Shown here: piece after piece, positions 7,896-17,540 of the stretch
How positions within the stretch are numbered: the first letter of the stretch is position 1
Layout of the letters: each line of letters starts with the position of its first letter
NCBI RefSeq assembly: GCF_035917455.1
Contig: NZ_CP109078.1
Coordinates: forward strand, 2,418,001-2,482,000
Length of the DNA stretch: 64,000 nucleotides
Source: Micromonospora sp. NBC_01796
Lineage (GTDB): Bacteria; Actinomycetota; Actinomycetes; Mycobacteriales; Micromonosporaceae
Direction of reading: 5' to 3'
The notes under the pieces: model-generated
Seen by the model: the letters and a program-made list of their open reading frames with translations, nothing else
What the model was told of the DNA's origin: nothing
The model's database searches: none
Translations under genes and position numbers: made by a program

Positions 7896-8408
7896 TCAGC
7901 CGGAGATGATGTGCGAGCACCTGCTCGGGTTGCTCAATGGAGTCGCCCAACCCAGACACACATATACGGAAGGGGAACTGCCACCCGCCCATGATGGCTG
8001 GGAGATGGAAGCCCTCGTGGAGGTGGAAGTGTCGTCGGTGGCGTACTGCCCCGACTCGCGCCTTTCCGTGCCGATGTAATAGGTGGCCCAGGCGCGGGCC
8101 GCATAGCCATCGGCCTTCTGGTCCTTGACGTAGTTGTAGTACGTCGGGTCCAGGCGGTAGCTCCAGTTGTCGTAGCAGATCTTGGCCCCGGCCGTCGCGC
8201 CGAGTCCACCGGTCGGGCTCGGCACACTGGTCGATCGCGTCCAGCAGGTGGCGGCACTGGCGGCCGACGGAGCGACGAACACGGCCGTCGCCGCGAACAC
8301 GACTCCGACGACGATCCGGAGCATCGTCGATCCCGGGTGCCGCCGCCGGGACGAAACGGAAGCGTCGGACGCGATCAGTGCACGGACTGCGGGCGATCTC
8401 TTTTCCAT
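7896..8408 (-). CDS. Small secreted protein of unknown function
   Basis: 170-residue protein not recognised. A basic N-terminus with SSRRRHPG is followed by a hydrophobic stretch (about 30-50) ending in SAASA-A, a likely signal peptidase I site, so it is exported. The mature part has four Cys (TCWT, KICYD, VCLGW, RCSH), which could form two disulfides, and many Trp, Tyr, Ser and Thr. Start ATG 8408 follows GGAAGGTGG at good spacing. No anchor or catalytic motif is seen. It stands alone between a palindromic repeat and an oppositely placed terminator. Confidence 0.75.
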   Translation of the reverse strand: MEKRSPAVRALIASDASVSSRRRHPGSTMLRIVVGVVFAATAVFVAPSAASAATCWTRSTSVPSPTGGLGATAGAKICYDNWSYRLDPTYYNYVKDQKADGYAARAWATYYIGTERRESGQYATDDTSTSTRASISQPSWAGGSSPSVYVCLGWATPLSNPSRCSHIISG

Positions 8409-8585
8409 GTTGCCACCTTCCGATCGCGGGTAGCGATCATGAGTGGCGCCCAAGACAAGATGGCTTGCGCTGGCAGATCCCCGGTTCACACGTCAAGGGC
8501 GCACAAGATACGTGACCGAGGATTCTCGACCGGGTTGATGAGGGACGGAGTTTGGCCGCGTACCACGCCGTCGGGGAATCGAAAA

Positions 8586-8610
8586 GCTGTACGGGACAGT
8601 CCCGTACAGC
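8586..8610 (-). terminator. Rho-independent terminator of the Nudix/SseB operon
   Basis: Perfect 12-bp palindrome (8586-8597 with 8599-8610) around one base. On the minus strand TTTTC follows at once. It lies 17 bp after the Nudix stop, so it ends the 11874-8628 transcript. Confidence 0.75.
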
Positions 8611-8627
8611 GCCGGTGGTGCGTTGCG

Positions 8628-9053
8628 CTAGCGGATCAGAGCGTTGTACTGAGGGGACGTGAGGAAACGACGGACGACGTCGTTTACGCCGGGAGTCATC
8701 CGGCGGGTGAGGATTTCGGGCGGGGACAGGAAGACCATTGCGGCGCGCTCGCCGAGGATCACCTGATCCTGGTGGGCGCGGGTGGGCGCGTAGTAGACGT
8801 GCCAGTGGCCGTTGTCGTTGAGCGCCGGGCCGCTCCAGAACAGTTCCAACGGGCCGTCGACGCGCAGACCGGTCTCCTCCAGCAGCTCCCGGTGGGCCGC
8901 CTGCTCGGGTGTCTCCCCCGGTTCGATGTGCCCACCGGGTATCCCCCACAGGTTCGGGTGACGAGGGGCGTACTCGTCGCGTAGCTGCATCAGGACCGCG
9001 CCGGACGGGTCGACCAGCAGGACACCGGCGAGCAGGTGCACCGGATCGGACAC
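8628..9053 (-). CDS. Nudix hydrolase
   Basis: 141-residue Nudix phosphohydrolase. The full Nudix box begins at [18 protein letters not shown] and continues LEETGL (GX5EX7REUXEEXGU satisfied). These enzymes hydrolyse nucleoside diphosphates linked to another group; the substrate cannot be read from sequence. The GTG at 9053 gives the usual N-terminus ([14 protein letters not shown]) and lies 8 bp after the previous stop. It is last in a minus-strand operon with the SseB-domain protein and the hypothetical gene, ending at the hairpin at 8586. Confidence 0.88.
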   Translation of the reverse strand: MSDPVHLLAGVLLVDPSGAVLMQLRDEYAPRHPNLWGIPGGHIEPGETPEQAAHRELLEETGLRVDGPLELFWSGPALNDNGHWHVYYAPTRAHQDQVILGERAAMVFLSPPEILTRRMTPGVNDVVRRFLTSPQYNALIR

Positions 9054-9061
9054 GATCGCGG

Positions 9062-9424
9062 TCAGGCCCGTTGTTCGCGCAGGTCGATGACCTCGGCGGC
9101 GGGGGCCCAGCCCTGGTAGACGCCGAAGTCGAACGCCTCCAGGCCCATCGCCTCGGCGATCGGCCAACGGCCGCCGGTGTACTCCACCCGCAGCCAGGTG
9201 TCGTGTTCGGCGAGCACGATGAACGGCTCGCCCTTCCACCAGCAGGTGGTACGCACGTACGCCAGCTCGTCGACCTCGGTGGCCGGCACCACCCGGACGA
9301 ACCGGCCGGGGCGTACCTCGGTGAAGCCGTCGGCCGGCGCGCTCCGGTAGAGGCGGATCTCGTCCTGGTCCGGGCTGACCTCGTACTCCTGGCCGCGCCA
9401 GCGGGCGACGTAACCGTCCCGCAT
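9062..9424 (-). CDS. Hypothetical protein in T7SS-flanking operon
   Basis: 120-residue protein not recognised. It is predicted to be soluble, with no signal or membrane segment, and is rich in aromatic and acidic residues ([41 protein letters not shown]). ATG 9424 overlaps the stop of the SseB-domain gene by one base (TGATG), so translation is coupled and it may act with that protein. A shared role in or near type VII secretion is inferred from position only. Confidence 0.75.
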   Translation of the reverse strand: MRDGYVARWRGQEYEVSPDQDEIRLYRSAPADGFTEVRPGRFVRVVPATEVDELAYVRTTCWWKGEPFIVLAEHDTWLRVEYTGGRWPIAEAMGLEAFDFGVYQGWAPAAEVIDLREQRA

Positions 9425-11874
9425 CACGGTGCCTCCACCCGCTGCCAACTCGGTGCGTCGCCGTCGAAGGTGGCGATGAGCTGTTCGGTGCCGTCCGAGC
9501 CGATCCGCCACAGTTCGGCGCCGTGCGGCAGCCGGGCACTGTCCACCTTGAACTCCGCCACCACGTCGCTGCTCTCGCCGGGGGCGAACCCGTTGCCCCG
9601 GAACGGGGGCCGCTCGATCACCCAGCCCTCCATCGCCCGCATCGCGGCCTCGTTCTGGCCGCCGTACGGGATCCGGTAGAGACTCGGCCGGTACGCCGGC
9701 CAGCGCAGTACGTAGATCTCGTCGGCGTCGCGGGCGAACGGCGAGCCGGCGTAACCCAGCCCGAGCGCGGCGTGCAGCTTGGCCGGGGTGTTGAGGTGTG
9801 CCACCTCGGGGGCGCGGTGCACGAAGCCGGAGACCCGGTCGTAGCCCCGTTCGAGGTAGTAGATGACCTGGCTCGGGGCGATGGTCTTCTGCATCATCGT
9901 CGGTCGGCCCGGATCCTCCTGCGCCGGCGCGTACGTCGACCGGGGCGTCTCCTCGACCGGGGACGCGGTCGGCTCGATCACCCCGGTGTCGTCACCGAGG
10001 CCCACCTCGGCAGCCCAGTTGGCCAGCGCGACGATCTGGGTACCGGGGAGTTTCGCACCGACCGGCGTGCCGGGGTTCACCGCGAACGACCACTCCATGT
10101 CCGGCCATTTACGAATCATCTGTACGAACTTGACGCTGATCGTCTCGACCGGGATCTCCGGGTGGTGGTCGGCGATCCGCTCCGGCGAGGTGAACACCAC
10201 CACGTACGTCTCGCCGTCCATCCGCTCGGTGTTCCAGACGAAGCCGTCGTCACCGGGTCGGCTGCCCGGCACGGCGGCGGCCGAGACCGGCAACAGCACC
10301 TTGGCCAGCAGCAACGTGGAGAGGAAGGTGTCCGTGCTGCCGTCACCGGCGGCGGTGAGCAGACTCTCCTCGACATCGTTCGCGGGAACGAAGTCCGGCG
10401 GGAGCGGCTGGGCCGGTGCGACCGGCTCCGGCTGCACCGGGGCGACATCGGAGTACGGCGCGGCCACCGACGAGAAGTCCGGGTAGACCGGTTCGGCCGC
10501 TGGTGCGGGCGTGACCAGGGTGTGGTCCGCTCCCACGGGATCGATCCGGGCGTACTCCGCGGTTCCCGGCTCGACCGGGGTGTAACCGGCCACCGTGGGC
10601 GGATAGCCGGCGGCCGGGGCCTGCACCACCGGCTCGGCCGGCGCCAGGTCGGTGACGCCCTGCTCGGCTGGTGCGTAGTCCGCCGGAGCCGGGTCGGGGA
10701 CCGCCGGGGCATAGTCGGCGTAGGCCGGGTCGGCCGGGGCGTGGGGCGTGACGGTGTGGTCGGTCGGGGCGTAGTCCGCGAAGGCCGGATCGGCCGGGGC
10801 GTAGTCACGGAGGACCGGTTCGGCCGGGGGTGACTCGGTGAAGGCCGACCCGGTGGGGGCGTACTGCGCCGGCATCGGTCCGACCGGGGACCCGGCCGGC
10901 ACGGGACGGGTCGGCAGGGGGCGGGCGAAGGTGGGCGGCGGATCGGCCGGTGCGGGCTCGAAGTGAACCGGGGCGGCCGGTGGCGGAATGGCCATCGTCG
11001 CCTCGGCCTCGGCGAGGGGACCCGTGACCGGGGTGATCGCCGGCAACATGGTCGTGCCCGGGTCCGGCGCCTGCGCCTGACCGGTCGACTTCGCGGCTGC
11101 CGCATACCAGCCGGACAGCTCCTGGGTGACGGCGGCGGCCGGGGTCACCGGCGGGGGCGGCGGGACCCTCGGCTGGCGCGGCGCGGAGGTGAAGAAGTCC
11201 GTCGTACGTTCCGGAGCGGCGGGACCGCGCCCGTTACCGGAAGTGGCGAACCCCCCACTCGGCGCGTATCCGGAGTCCGGTCGCTGGCCGGCGTAACCGC
11301 CGTTCGTACCGTTGATGCCGTCGGCGAGGGGTTGCCGTGCCGGCAGTGCCGGTTGCTGGTCCGATGCCGCCGGAAGCTGCTCGGCCTGCTCGTGCGGCGG
11401 GCGGCCCGGTACGACCGCGGTCGCCCGTGCCCGTGCGGCGCTCTCGGCCCGCTCCAGCCGCGCGCGGGCACCGATGGTGCGCCCCGGCAGCCGGACGTCG
11501 CCCCGGGCGAGTTGCGAGACGAACCAGGCGGGCAGATATCCCTCGACCGGCAGGCCGGGGTTCACCGCCAGCCACCACTCCAGATTCGGCCAGTTACCGG
11601 CCAACTCGTGGTACGGCGTACGCCGGGTGGAGCCCGCGTTGTCGCCGAGGCAGGCGCGCAACGAGTTGACGGACGTGAACGCGAGCACGTGCGTCCGCCC
11701 ACTGGTGGTCCAGGTGCCCCAGCCCATCGGCGCGTGTCCGGCCAACGCGTTCGCGGAGACGGGTAACAGCAGCTCGGTACGGGCGAGAATCCGGAAGTAG
11801 CGCTCCTGGTCATTCGCGCGGAGCGCGTCCCGCATTGCCGCCTCGGCCTCGGTGGCCGGCTCCCATTCCGTCAC
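9424..11874 (-). CDS. SseB-domain protein with long Pro/Ala-rich linker
   Basis: 816-residue protein. Two related SseB-type modules frame a low-complexity region. The first (about 10-130) contains [18 protein letters not shown] and [20 protein letters not shown]. The second (about 500-620) contains [12 protein letters not shown] and [21 protein letters not shown]. The linker (about 135-490) is degenerate repeats such as [14 protein letters not shown], probably disordered. A third C-terminal part (about 650-816) is unlike both. SseB domains are found in type III secretion accessory proteins and, in actinobacteria, next to T7SS genes. GTG 11874 is chosen because AAGGAAGG precedes it; an in-frame GTG at 11892 overlaps that site. 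Confidence 0.82.
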   Translation of the reverse strand: MTEWEPATEAEAAMRDALRANDQERYFRILARTELLLPVSANALAGHAPMGWGTWTTSGRTHVLAFTSVNSLRACLGDNAGSTRRTPYHELAGNWPNLEWWLAVNPGLPVEGYLPAWFVSQLARGDVRLPGRTIGARARLERAESAARARATAVVPGRPPHEQAEQLPAASDQQPALPARQPLADGINGTNGGYAGQRPDSGYAPSGGFATSGNGRGPAAPERTTDFFTSAPRQPRVPPPPPVTPAAAVTQELSGWYAAAAKSTGQAQAPDPGTTMLPAITPVTGPLAEAEATMAIPPPAAPVHFEPAPADPPPTFARPLPTRPVPAGSPVGPMPAQYAPTGSAFTESPPAEPVLRDYAPADPAFADYAPTDHTVTPHAPADPAYADYAPAVPDPAPADYAPAEQGVTDLAPAEPVVQAPAAGYPPTVAGYTPVEPGTAEYARIDPVGADHTLVTPAPAAEPVYPDFSSVAAPYSDVAPVQPEPVAPAQPLPPDFVPANDVEESLLTAAGDGSTDTFLSTLLLAKVLLPVSAAAVPGSRPGDDGFVWNTERMDGETYVVVFTSPERIADHHPEIPVETISVKFVQMIRKWPDMEWSFAVNPGTPVGAKLPGTQIVALANWAAEVGLGDDTGVIEPTASPVEETPRSTYAPAQEDPGRPTMMQKTIAPSQVIYYLERGYDRVSGFVHRAPEVAHLNTPAKLHAALGLGYAGSPFARDADEIYVLRWPAYRPSLYRIPYGGQNEAAMRAMEGWVIERPPFRGNGFAPGESSDVVAEFKVDSARLPHGAELWRIGSDGTEQLIATFDGDAPSWQRVEAP

Positions 11875-11915
11875 GGCCACCTTCCTTTCCACGAAGAGGC
11901 CACAGGCATCGCGTA

Positions 11916-11930
11916 CAACCTACAAGGTTG
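11916..11930. promoter_or_regulatory. Inverted repeat upstream of SseB-domain gene
   Basis: CAACCT-ACA-AGGTTG, a perfect 6-bp inverted repeat 41 bp before the start. On the minus strand it lies just downstream of TTGTTC and upstream of TACGCG, where an operator would be. No regulator is identified. Confidence 0.4.
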
Positions 11931-12027
11931 GAACAAGATCACGATGTCAGCCCGGCGGTGGGTGCCGCGCACAGTGGCACACAGATAGCATCCGGTCGCG
12001 AAACCGACACACATTCGGAGGCGGACG

Positions 12028-13257
12028 ATGCCGGGGCGCGGATCATTTCTCGCACTCACGTACGTCGCCCTGGCGGCGGTGGTGCTCCCCGCCGCCCCCG
12101 CACCCGCGGCAGCCGCACCGGTTCCGGTGAACCGCCGGGCCGCGCCCCAGTGCGACGCCAGGGCCGACCCCGCCAAGTTCGTCGCCGAGGATCCCTGGGC
12201 CCAGCGACGTTACCCACCGGACCGGCTGGCCCCGCTCGCCACCGGCGCCGGGGTCACCGTCGCCGTCATCGACTCCGGGGTCGACGTCGACCATCCCCAG
12301 TTGCGCGGGCGGGTGGCCGACGGCACCGACCTGCTCGACTCCGGCGGCGACGGCACCCACGACTGCGTCTACCACGGCACGGCCGTCGCCAGCATCATCG
12401 CCGCGACCCCGCGCGACGGCGTACGTTTCCACGGGCTCGCCCCGCTGGCCACGATCCTGCCGGTACGGGTCAGCGAGCAGCAGGACCTCGACGGTGAGCA
12501 GAAGGCGCGCAACGTCACCCAGCAGGAGTTCGCCCAGGCGATCCGGTGGGCGGTCAACCACGACGCCGACGTCATCAACCTCTCCGTGGTGCTCTACGAG
12601 GACAACCCGGCCATCCGTGACGCGATCGGTTACGCGCTCGAGCGGAACGTGGTGGTGGTCGCCGCCGCGGGCAACCGGTACGAGAAGGGCAACCCGCGCC
12701 CCTACCCCGCCTCCTACGACGGGGTGCTGGGCGTCGGTGCGATCGACGAGAACGGCGTACGGGCCTCGTTCTCGCAGACCGGGCCGTGGGTTGACCTGGT
12801 CGCGCCCGGTGTCGGGGTGCTGGCGGCGACCGCCGGCCCCGGACACAGCAAACACGACGGCACCAGTTACGCCGCACCGTTCGTCGCCGCCACGGCCGCG
12901 TTGCTGCGGCAGTACCAGCCACAACTGTCGGCCGCCGAGGTGGTCGCGAGGATCGTGGCCAGCACCGATCCGGCACCGGACGGTGGGCGCAGCGACGCGT
13001 ACGGCAGTGGCGTGCTCAACCCGTACCGGGCGCTCACCGACACCAGGCCCGCCGGGGCGGCGCCGACCGCCGCGGCGCTGCCGGTGGAACAGGGCGATCC
13101 GGTCGCCGTCGCGGCGCAGCAGCGACGCGACCGGGCCGGGGAGCGGTCTCTATGGGTGGCCGGGGGGGCCGGTGGGCTGGCCGCGCTGGCCCTGTTCCTG
13201 GCCGTGGTCCTGCCCCGGGGTGCACGGCGGGGCTGGCAGCCGGCCGGGCGCGGATAG
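12028..13257 (+). CDS. mycP: Mycosin-type S8 protease of type VII secretion
   Basis: 409-residue membrane-anchored subtilisin-like protease. It has a signal peptide (about 1-30) and the catalytic triad D82 (VIDSGVDVDHP), H116 (YHGTAVAS) and S280 (GTSYAAPFVAA). A Pro/Ala linker precedes one transmembrane helix (about 373-395) and a short basic tail. In mycobacteria mycosins stabilise the ESX membrane complex and clip substrates. ATG 12028 follows GGAGG. It converges on the two WXG100 genes and is 153 bp from the divergent SseB-domain gene, placing it at the centre of the T7SS locus. Confidence 0.93.
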   Translation: MPGRGSFLALTYVALAAVVLPAAPAPAAAAPVPVNRRAAPQCDARADPAKFVAEDPWAQRRYPPDRLAPLATGAGVTVAVIDSGVDVDHPQLRGRVADGTDLLDSGGDGTHDCVYHGTAVASIIAATPRDGVRFHGLAPLATILPVRVSEQQDLDGEQKARNVTQQEFAQAIRWAVNHDADVINLSVVLYEDNPAIRDAIGYALERNVVVVAAAGNRYEKGNPRPYPASYDGVLGVGAIDENGVRASFSQTGPWVDLVAPGVGVLAATAGPGHSKHDGTSYAAPFVAATAALLRQYQPQLSAAEVVARIVASTDPAPDGGRSDAYGSGVLNPYRALTDTRPAGAAPTAAALPVEQGDPVAVAAQQRRDRAGERSLWVAGGAGGLAALALFLAVVLPRGARRGWQPAGRG

Positions 13258-13283
13258 CGACGCCGGCCGGTCCGCCAATCCGC

Positions 13284-13577
13284 CTACTGGAACAGGCTGG
13301 TGTTCTTCTTCTCGGTGCTCTGGTAGTCGGCCGCCGAGTCGTCCACCGCGATCTTGATGTCCCGGAGCATGCTCTGCAGATCCTGCGAGGCCGAACGCCA
13401 GGCCGCCTGCCGCTGCTCGTAGGCCTCCTTGGCGTCGCCGCTCCAGGTGGAGACGAGCGGCGCGGCGTCGCGCTCGAGCTGGCCGAGCTGCGAGTCGAGC
13501 GTGTTCAGCGCCCGCTGGATGTCCGCGCTCGCCTGCTGCAACGCGGTGAAACTGACAACAAGTACGCCATCGTTCAT
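13284..13577 (-). CDS. WXG100-family T7SS substrate (WSG variant)
   Basis: 97-residue helical hairpin protein of the WXG100/EsxA-B family. The turn motif is W45-S-G (STWSGDAKEAY), and the C-terminal secretion signal YxxxE is present as YQSTE near residue 87. No signal peptide, as expected. ATG 13577 follows GGGGGAGGA. It lies 22 bp after the stop of a second WXG100 gene; such neighbours usually form a heterodimer that is exported together. It is last in the eccB-esx-esx minus-strand group. Confidence 0.9.
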   Translation of the reverse strand: MNDGVLVVSFTALQQASADIQRALNTLDSQLGQLERDAAPLVSTWSGDAKEAYEQRQAAWRSASQDLQSMLRDIKIAVDDSAADYQSTEKKNTSLFQ

Positions 13578-13599
13578 CGGTTTTGTCCTCCCCCGAGGA

Positions 13600-13929
13600 T
13601 CAGAGCGGCAGCGAGATGCCGCGGTTGGTGTTGGCGACCCGGCTGGCCGCCTCACTGTCGGACGCGTCGTACTGCTGACCGGAGGTACGGACCGCGCCCG
13701 CCGTCTCCCGAAGCGCCCGACCCAGCTTCGCCTGGTCGCTCGCCCACTGCTGCTTGACCTGCCCGAACGAGCGGCCGCCGGCGCCCTGCCAGGCCTGCTG
13801 GAGCCCTTCCAGCTCGCTCATGAGGCTGTTGAGCATCGACTGGAGAGACTGGTCGACCTCTTCGAACTTCTTCGCGGTCTGTTGCATCACCGCGGCTTCT
13901 GCCTGCGTCTGGGACACCCCGGACGTCAC
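13600..13929 (-). CDS. WXG100-family T7SS substrate (WQG variant)
   Basis: 109-residue WXG100 protein. W47-Q-G is in the turn (QQAWQGAGGRSF) between two amphipathic helices. The YxxxD signal appears as YDASD near residue 90. GTG 13929 is set by AAGGGA a few bases upstream. It is probably the partner of the gene at 13284-13577. EccB is 179 bp upstream on the same strand, so all three may be cotranscribed. Confidence 0.9.
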   Translation of the reverse strand: MTSGVSQTQAEAAVMQQTAKKFEEVDQSLQSMLNSLMSELEGLQQAWQGAGGRSFGQVKQQWASDQAKLGRALRETAGAVRTSGQQYDASDSEAASRVANTNRGISLPL

Positions 13930-14108
13930 CCCGTTCCCTTGATCGTGGCACCCCCGGCGACCACTGTGGACGCCGCGGCGGATCGGTCCGCCCATCGACC
14001 GGCACCCGCGCCGGTACGGCGAACTCCGTCGCTGACCGTAGCGGGCCGGGACCATGCCCGGTAGCCCCTGCCAGCGGCCTGTGGAAAACTCCGGCCCTGA
14101 TGGGCGGC

Positions 14109-15503
14109 TCAGTCCTGGGTGGCCGGTGACCGTGCCGCGGCCGGATCCAACGCCTTGCCCGCCGGGACCAGCGCCACCAGACTCGCCGGCAGGCGCAGGG
14201 GTTTCGCGTTGCCGAAGCCGAGCATGCCGAGCACGTCCGCACCCGTCACCGCGTGCCGCCGGCCCAGGTCGGTGACCACCGAGATGGCTCCACCGGACAG
14301 TCCCGGTGCCGCCACCGCCTCCACCACCGCGCCCCGACCCGGCTCGACCAGGATGTGGTCGGCGAGCGCCGCGCCCTGCACCGACTGGGCCGCCGTACGC
14401 GCCGCGTCGGTGAGGTCCGGCAGGTTCGCCCCGACCAGCATCTGCCGTACGCCGCTGTCGTCGCGGACCTGCGCGCAGAGCCCCCCGCTCTCGGCCGGCA
14501 CCAACTCCGGCCGGTTCGCCGGGGGCGCCCCCGGATCCTCGGAGACCAGCGAGTCCACCTTCGGGACCCGGGCGTACGTGCCCTGGGACATCGGCGTCGG
14601 ATCGTCCTGCCGACCGGCGGTGAGCAGCAGGTCCGCCTGTACCTGGGTGATCCCGGCCAGTCCCTCGCGCTTGGCTACCGCGTACTGGCGGCCACCGCCC
14701 TGGCTCTCCACCACGAAGACCTCACCGACCCGGGCGTCATCCACCCCCTGCGACTCCCGGCCCTGGTCGGCGATCGGGACCCGACCCAGGTCCGAACCTG
14801 CCGGCAGCGCGTTGAGCAGCGCCGGGGCCACCGGCACCGGACGCTCACTGGCCCAGGTCAGCGCGGGCAGCACCAGGTCGGAGTCCCGGATCAGGTGCCG
14901 ACGGTTGTGCCAGACCAGGTACAGGCTGCCGTCGGGGTGGCGGACCAGGACACCGTTGTCGCCCAGTGGCGTACCGCCGGCGACGTCGCCGCCGACGAGC
15001 AGCGCCGAGCGGGGTGCCACAGGGCCGTCGCCGGTGACCAGGGTGGAGCAGACCGTCCACGGTGCGGTGGAGAGCCGGTCGGCGGCCGGCAACGAGTCGG
15101 GGGCCCCACTGATGCCGAGCGTGTTCCCGCGCGGCACCCCCTCGATCGACTTACGCGACACCAGTACGGTCTTCGGCTGCGCGCCACCGACGATCAGCAG
15201 GGCGGACGCGTAGTTGAGCACCAGGTGGAGTTTTTCCTCGCGGAAGACGTACCGGGCGCCGGACTCCTTCTCGACGATCACCGCCGCCGGATCGCGCCAG
15301 CTCTTGGCGCCACCGCCGACGATCGCGCCGTAGACGGTGACCCCGCCGAGCGCGATCGCCGCGATCAGCACACTGGCCAGGGTCGCACCGGCCGCCCGCC
15401 GGAACGGTGACTGCGCCGGGTCGGTCTCCCGCATGACCAGTGCGGCCACCACGCGTTGGACCATGAACTGGTAAGAGTGCAACTGGTCCTGCCGAGACGG
15501 CAT
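14109..15503 (-). CDS. eccB: Type VII secretion membrane protein EccB
   Basis: 464-residue EccB-type core component of the T7SS inner-membrane channel. The N-terminal cytosolic start (PSRQDQLHSYQFMVQRVVAA) is the family signature. It is followed by one transmembrane helix (about 42-64) and a large extracytoplasmic domain with repeat-like R1-R4 segments (GARYVFREEKLHLVLNYA, IGGA/VGG patterns). ATG 15503 follows GGGGAGGGG. It is divergent from eccE with about 100 bp between starts, in which promoters for both should lie. Confidence 0.93.
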   Translation of the reverse strand: MPSRQDQLHSYQFMVQRVVAALVMRETDPAQSPFRRAAGATLASVLIAAIALGGVTVYGAIVGGGAKSWRDPAAVIVEKESGARYVFREEKLHLVLNYASALLIVGGAQPKTVLVSRKSIEGVPRGNTLGISGAPDSLPAADRLSTAPWTVCSTLVTGDGPVAPRSALLVGGDVAGGTPLGDNGVLVRHPDGSLYLVWHNRRHLIRDSDLVLPALTWASERPVPVAPALLNALPAGSDLGRVPIADQGRESQGVDDARVGEVFVVESQGGGRQYAVAKREGLAGITQVQADLLLTAGRQDDPTPMSQGTYARVPKVDSLVSEDPGAPPANRPELVPAESGGLCAQVRDDSGVRQMLVGANLPDLTDAARTAAQSVQGAALADHILVEPGRGAVVEAVAAPGLSGGAISVVTDLGRRHAVTGADVLGMLGFGNAKPLRLPASLVALVPAGKALDPAAARSPATQD

Positions 15504-15604
15504 GCGGGCCCCTCCCCGGTGTGTCCGGCCCATACGATAGGCCCCTGCGGGAGTGTCGCGGGGGGACGCCCGTGGGGCGGGCCCATGCACGGGAGGCTAT
15601 CGCG

Positions 15605-17479
15605 GTGACGGTGAGTGTGGCGGATGACGTGGCCCGTTCCGGCGGGTCCGAGGCGACCGGCTGGAGCGGTGACCCTCGGACGCCCGACCCGGTCCGCACC
15701 CCCACCGCGTCGGGCCCGGTACGCCGCCGGTCGTTCGGTGTCCGGGCGGGACAGATCGTGGCCGCCCAGACCGCGGTGGCCCTGCTGCTCGCCGCCGCCG
15801 GACGCGGACCACTCGTCATGGTCGCGGCCGTGTTCGGCGCCGCCGTGCTGGTGCTCACCGCGTGGCTGCGGCTGCGCCGCCGGTGGCTGTTCGAGTGGAT
15901 CCGGATCGGCGTGCGTTATTCGCTGCGCCGGCACGCCCTCGCCCCGTCCGCCGAGCCCGAGTCCCTGCTCGACCTGCTGGTCCCGGGTGCGCGGGTGTTC
16001 CCGGCCGAACTCGGTGGCGACGCGGCGGCGGTGATCAGCGACGGGTACGGGCTGACCGCCGTACTCGAACTCGGGGATCCGACCGGGCTGCTCGCCGACA
16101 CGCCCCTGGCTCTGCCCAGTCCGGCGAGCCTGCTCCCGGCGGCCGGCGCGCAGACTCCACCGATCCGGATCCAACTGGTCCTCACCGGAGCACCGGCGCC
16201 GACCCTGCGTGCCGGTGCCGGCACCCCGGCGACCTCGTACCGGCAGCTCACCGACGGGCGGCTGCTCGGGCACGAGCGGGCCCTGCTCGCAGTCCGGGTG
16301 CTGCGGGCCGAGGGGTGGTCCGAGACGGACCTCCGCCGGGCCCTGTCCAGCACCGTTCGGAAGGTGTGCCGCCGGCTCGCCCCGGTGCCGGCGCGCCCGC
16401 TGGGGGATCGGGCCGCGTTGGGCGTACTCGCCGAACTGGCCCACCACGACGGCGCGTCACCGGCCCAGGAGAGCTGGCAGGCGGTGCGGCTGGGCGGGCT
16501 GTTGCAGACGACGTTCCGGCTGCGTCGCTGGCCGGAGGCCCGGTCGGAGACCGCTCGCCGGCTGGTGCCTCGGCTGCTCGCCCTGCCGGCGACCGCGACC
16601 ACGGTCTCGGTGAGCGCCGGTCCGCGGGTCGGCGCCGCCACCGACCCGGTTCCGCTGGATCTCACCGTACGGCTGGCCGCCGAGAACGCGGCCGGTCTCT
16701 CCACCGCCATGCAGGCGATGCGGCGGCTGCTCGCCGCGGAGAACGCGACCGGTCGGCGGCTCGACGGCGAGCACCTGGACGGCTTCGCCGCCACCCTCCC
16801 GGTCGGTACGGCCGAGACCGGTCCACCGCGGCAGTCGTCGAACGCCCTGCTGGACGTCCTCGACCTGCCGTTCGGCACGGCCGGGCTGATGATCGGCGCG
16901 AACCGGCACGGTGCGGCGGTGACGGTCCGGTTGTTCCGGGCCGAGGCGACCCGGGTGATGTTGATCGGTGGGGTGGCGGCGGCGCAGCTCATCGCGCTGC
17001 GGGCGATGGCCCTGGGTGCGCGGGTGGTGGTGCAGACGGCGAGGCCGCGCGCCTGGGAGCCGTTCGTCCGGGCGGTGAGCGCACCGGGTGAGACGATCCC
17101 GCTGATCCCGCCCGGTCGGCAGGTCGGCGGCCCGGCCGGCACCCCGCTGCATCCGCTGCTGGTCGTGGTCGACGTGGGGCCGGTCAACGCGGACGCCCAG
17201 CCCGGACCGGGTTGGCAGGCCACTCTGGTGGTCCGGGACGGGCTGACCCCGGCGGACACCGATGCCGTCTCCCGCGCCGACCTGGTGGTGTTGCAACCGC
17301 TGCGGCCGGACGAGGCGGCCCTGGCCGGGGTGGCGCTCGGGCTCGGTGACTCGGCGGAGTGGCTGACCCGGATCCGCGGCGACATGGTGGGCGTGGTCAA
17401 CCGGCGGGTGCTGCGTTGGGCGCTGCTGTCGGCGACCCCGATCGAGGTCCAGTTGGTCGGCCCGCCCACGCGTCACTGA
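15605..17479 (+). CDS. eccE: Type VII secretion protein EccE
   Basis: 624-residue EccE-type component on the outer edge of the T7SS membrane complex. Two transmembrane helices sit near the N-terminus (about 45-85: VRAGQIVAAQTAVALLLAAA, then VMVAAVFGAAVLVLTAWL), then a basic RLRRRWLFEWIRIG stretch and a long cytosolic domain. GTG 15605 follows GGGAGG. The length is greater than mycobacterial EccE. Neither EccC nor EccD is found within the window. Confidence 0.88.
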   Translation: MTVSVADDVARSGGSEATGWSGDPRTPDPVRTPTASGPVRRRSFGVRAGQIVAAQTAVALLLAAAGRGPLVMVAAVFGAAVLVLTAWLRLRRRWLFEWIRIGVRYSLRRHALAPSAEPESLLDLLVPGARVFPAELGGDAAAVISDGYGLTAVLELGDPTGLLADTPLALPSPASLLPAAGAQTPPIRIQLVLTGAPAPTLRAGAGTPATSYRQLTDGRLLGHERALLAVRVLRAEGWSETDLRRALSSTVRKVCRRLAPVPARPLGDRAALGVLAELAHHDGASPAQESWQAVRLGGLLQTTFRLRRWPEARSETARRLVPRLLALPATATTVSVSAGPRVGAATDPVPLDLTVRLAAENAAGLSTAMQAMRRLLAAENATGRRLDGEHLDGFAATLPVGTAETGPPRQSSNALLDVLDLPFGTAGLMIGANRHGAAVTVRLFRAEATRVMLIGGVAAAQLIALRAMALGARVVVQTARPRAWEPFVRAVSAPGETIPLIPPGRQVGGPAGTPLHPLLVVVDVGPVNADAQPGPGWQATLVVRDGLTPADTDAVSRADLVVLQPLRPDEAALAGVALGLGDSAEWLTRIRGDMVGVVNRRVLRWALLSATPIEVQLVGPPTRH

Positions 17480-17497
17480 CCCCGGCCGAGGCCGGGG
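17480..17497 (+). terminator. Hairpin after eccE
   Basis: 8-bp GC stem CCCCGGCC/GGCCGGGG with a 2-nt spacer starts at the base after the eccE stop. There is no U-tract. Confidence 0.5.
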
Positions 17498-17540
17498 GCC
17501 AGGGCAGCGGATCACAGCTTGCCGTGGCACGATCCGCGGC

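Noticed and set aside
9523-10833. A 436-codon plus-strand frame opposite the SseB-domain gene
   Set aside because: Low-complexity Arg/Gly/Val repeats that simply mirror the Pro/Ala linker of the real gene.
13284-15503. Reading the two WXG100 genes with EccB as an ESX effector toxin locus
   Set aside because: The two WXG100 proteins have only the short helical hairpin with no toxin domain, so they look like ordinary secreted partners.
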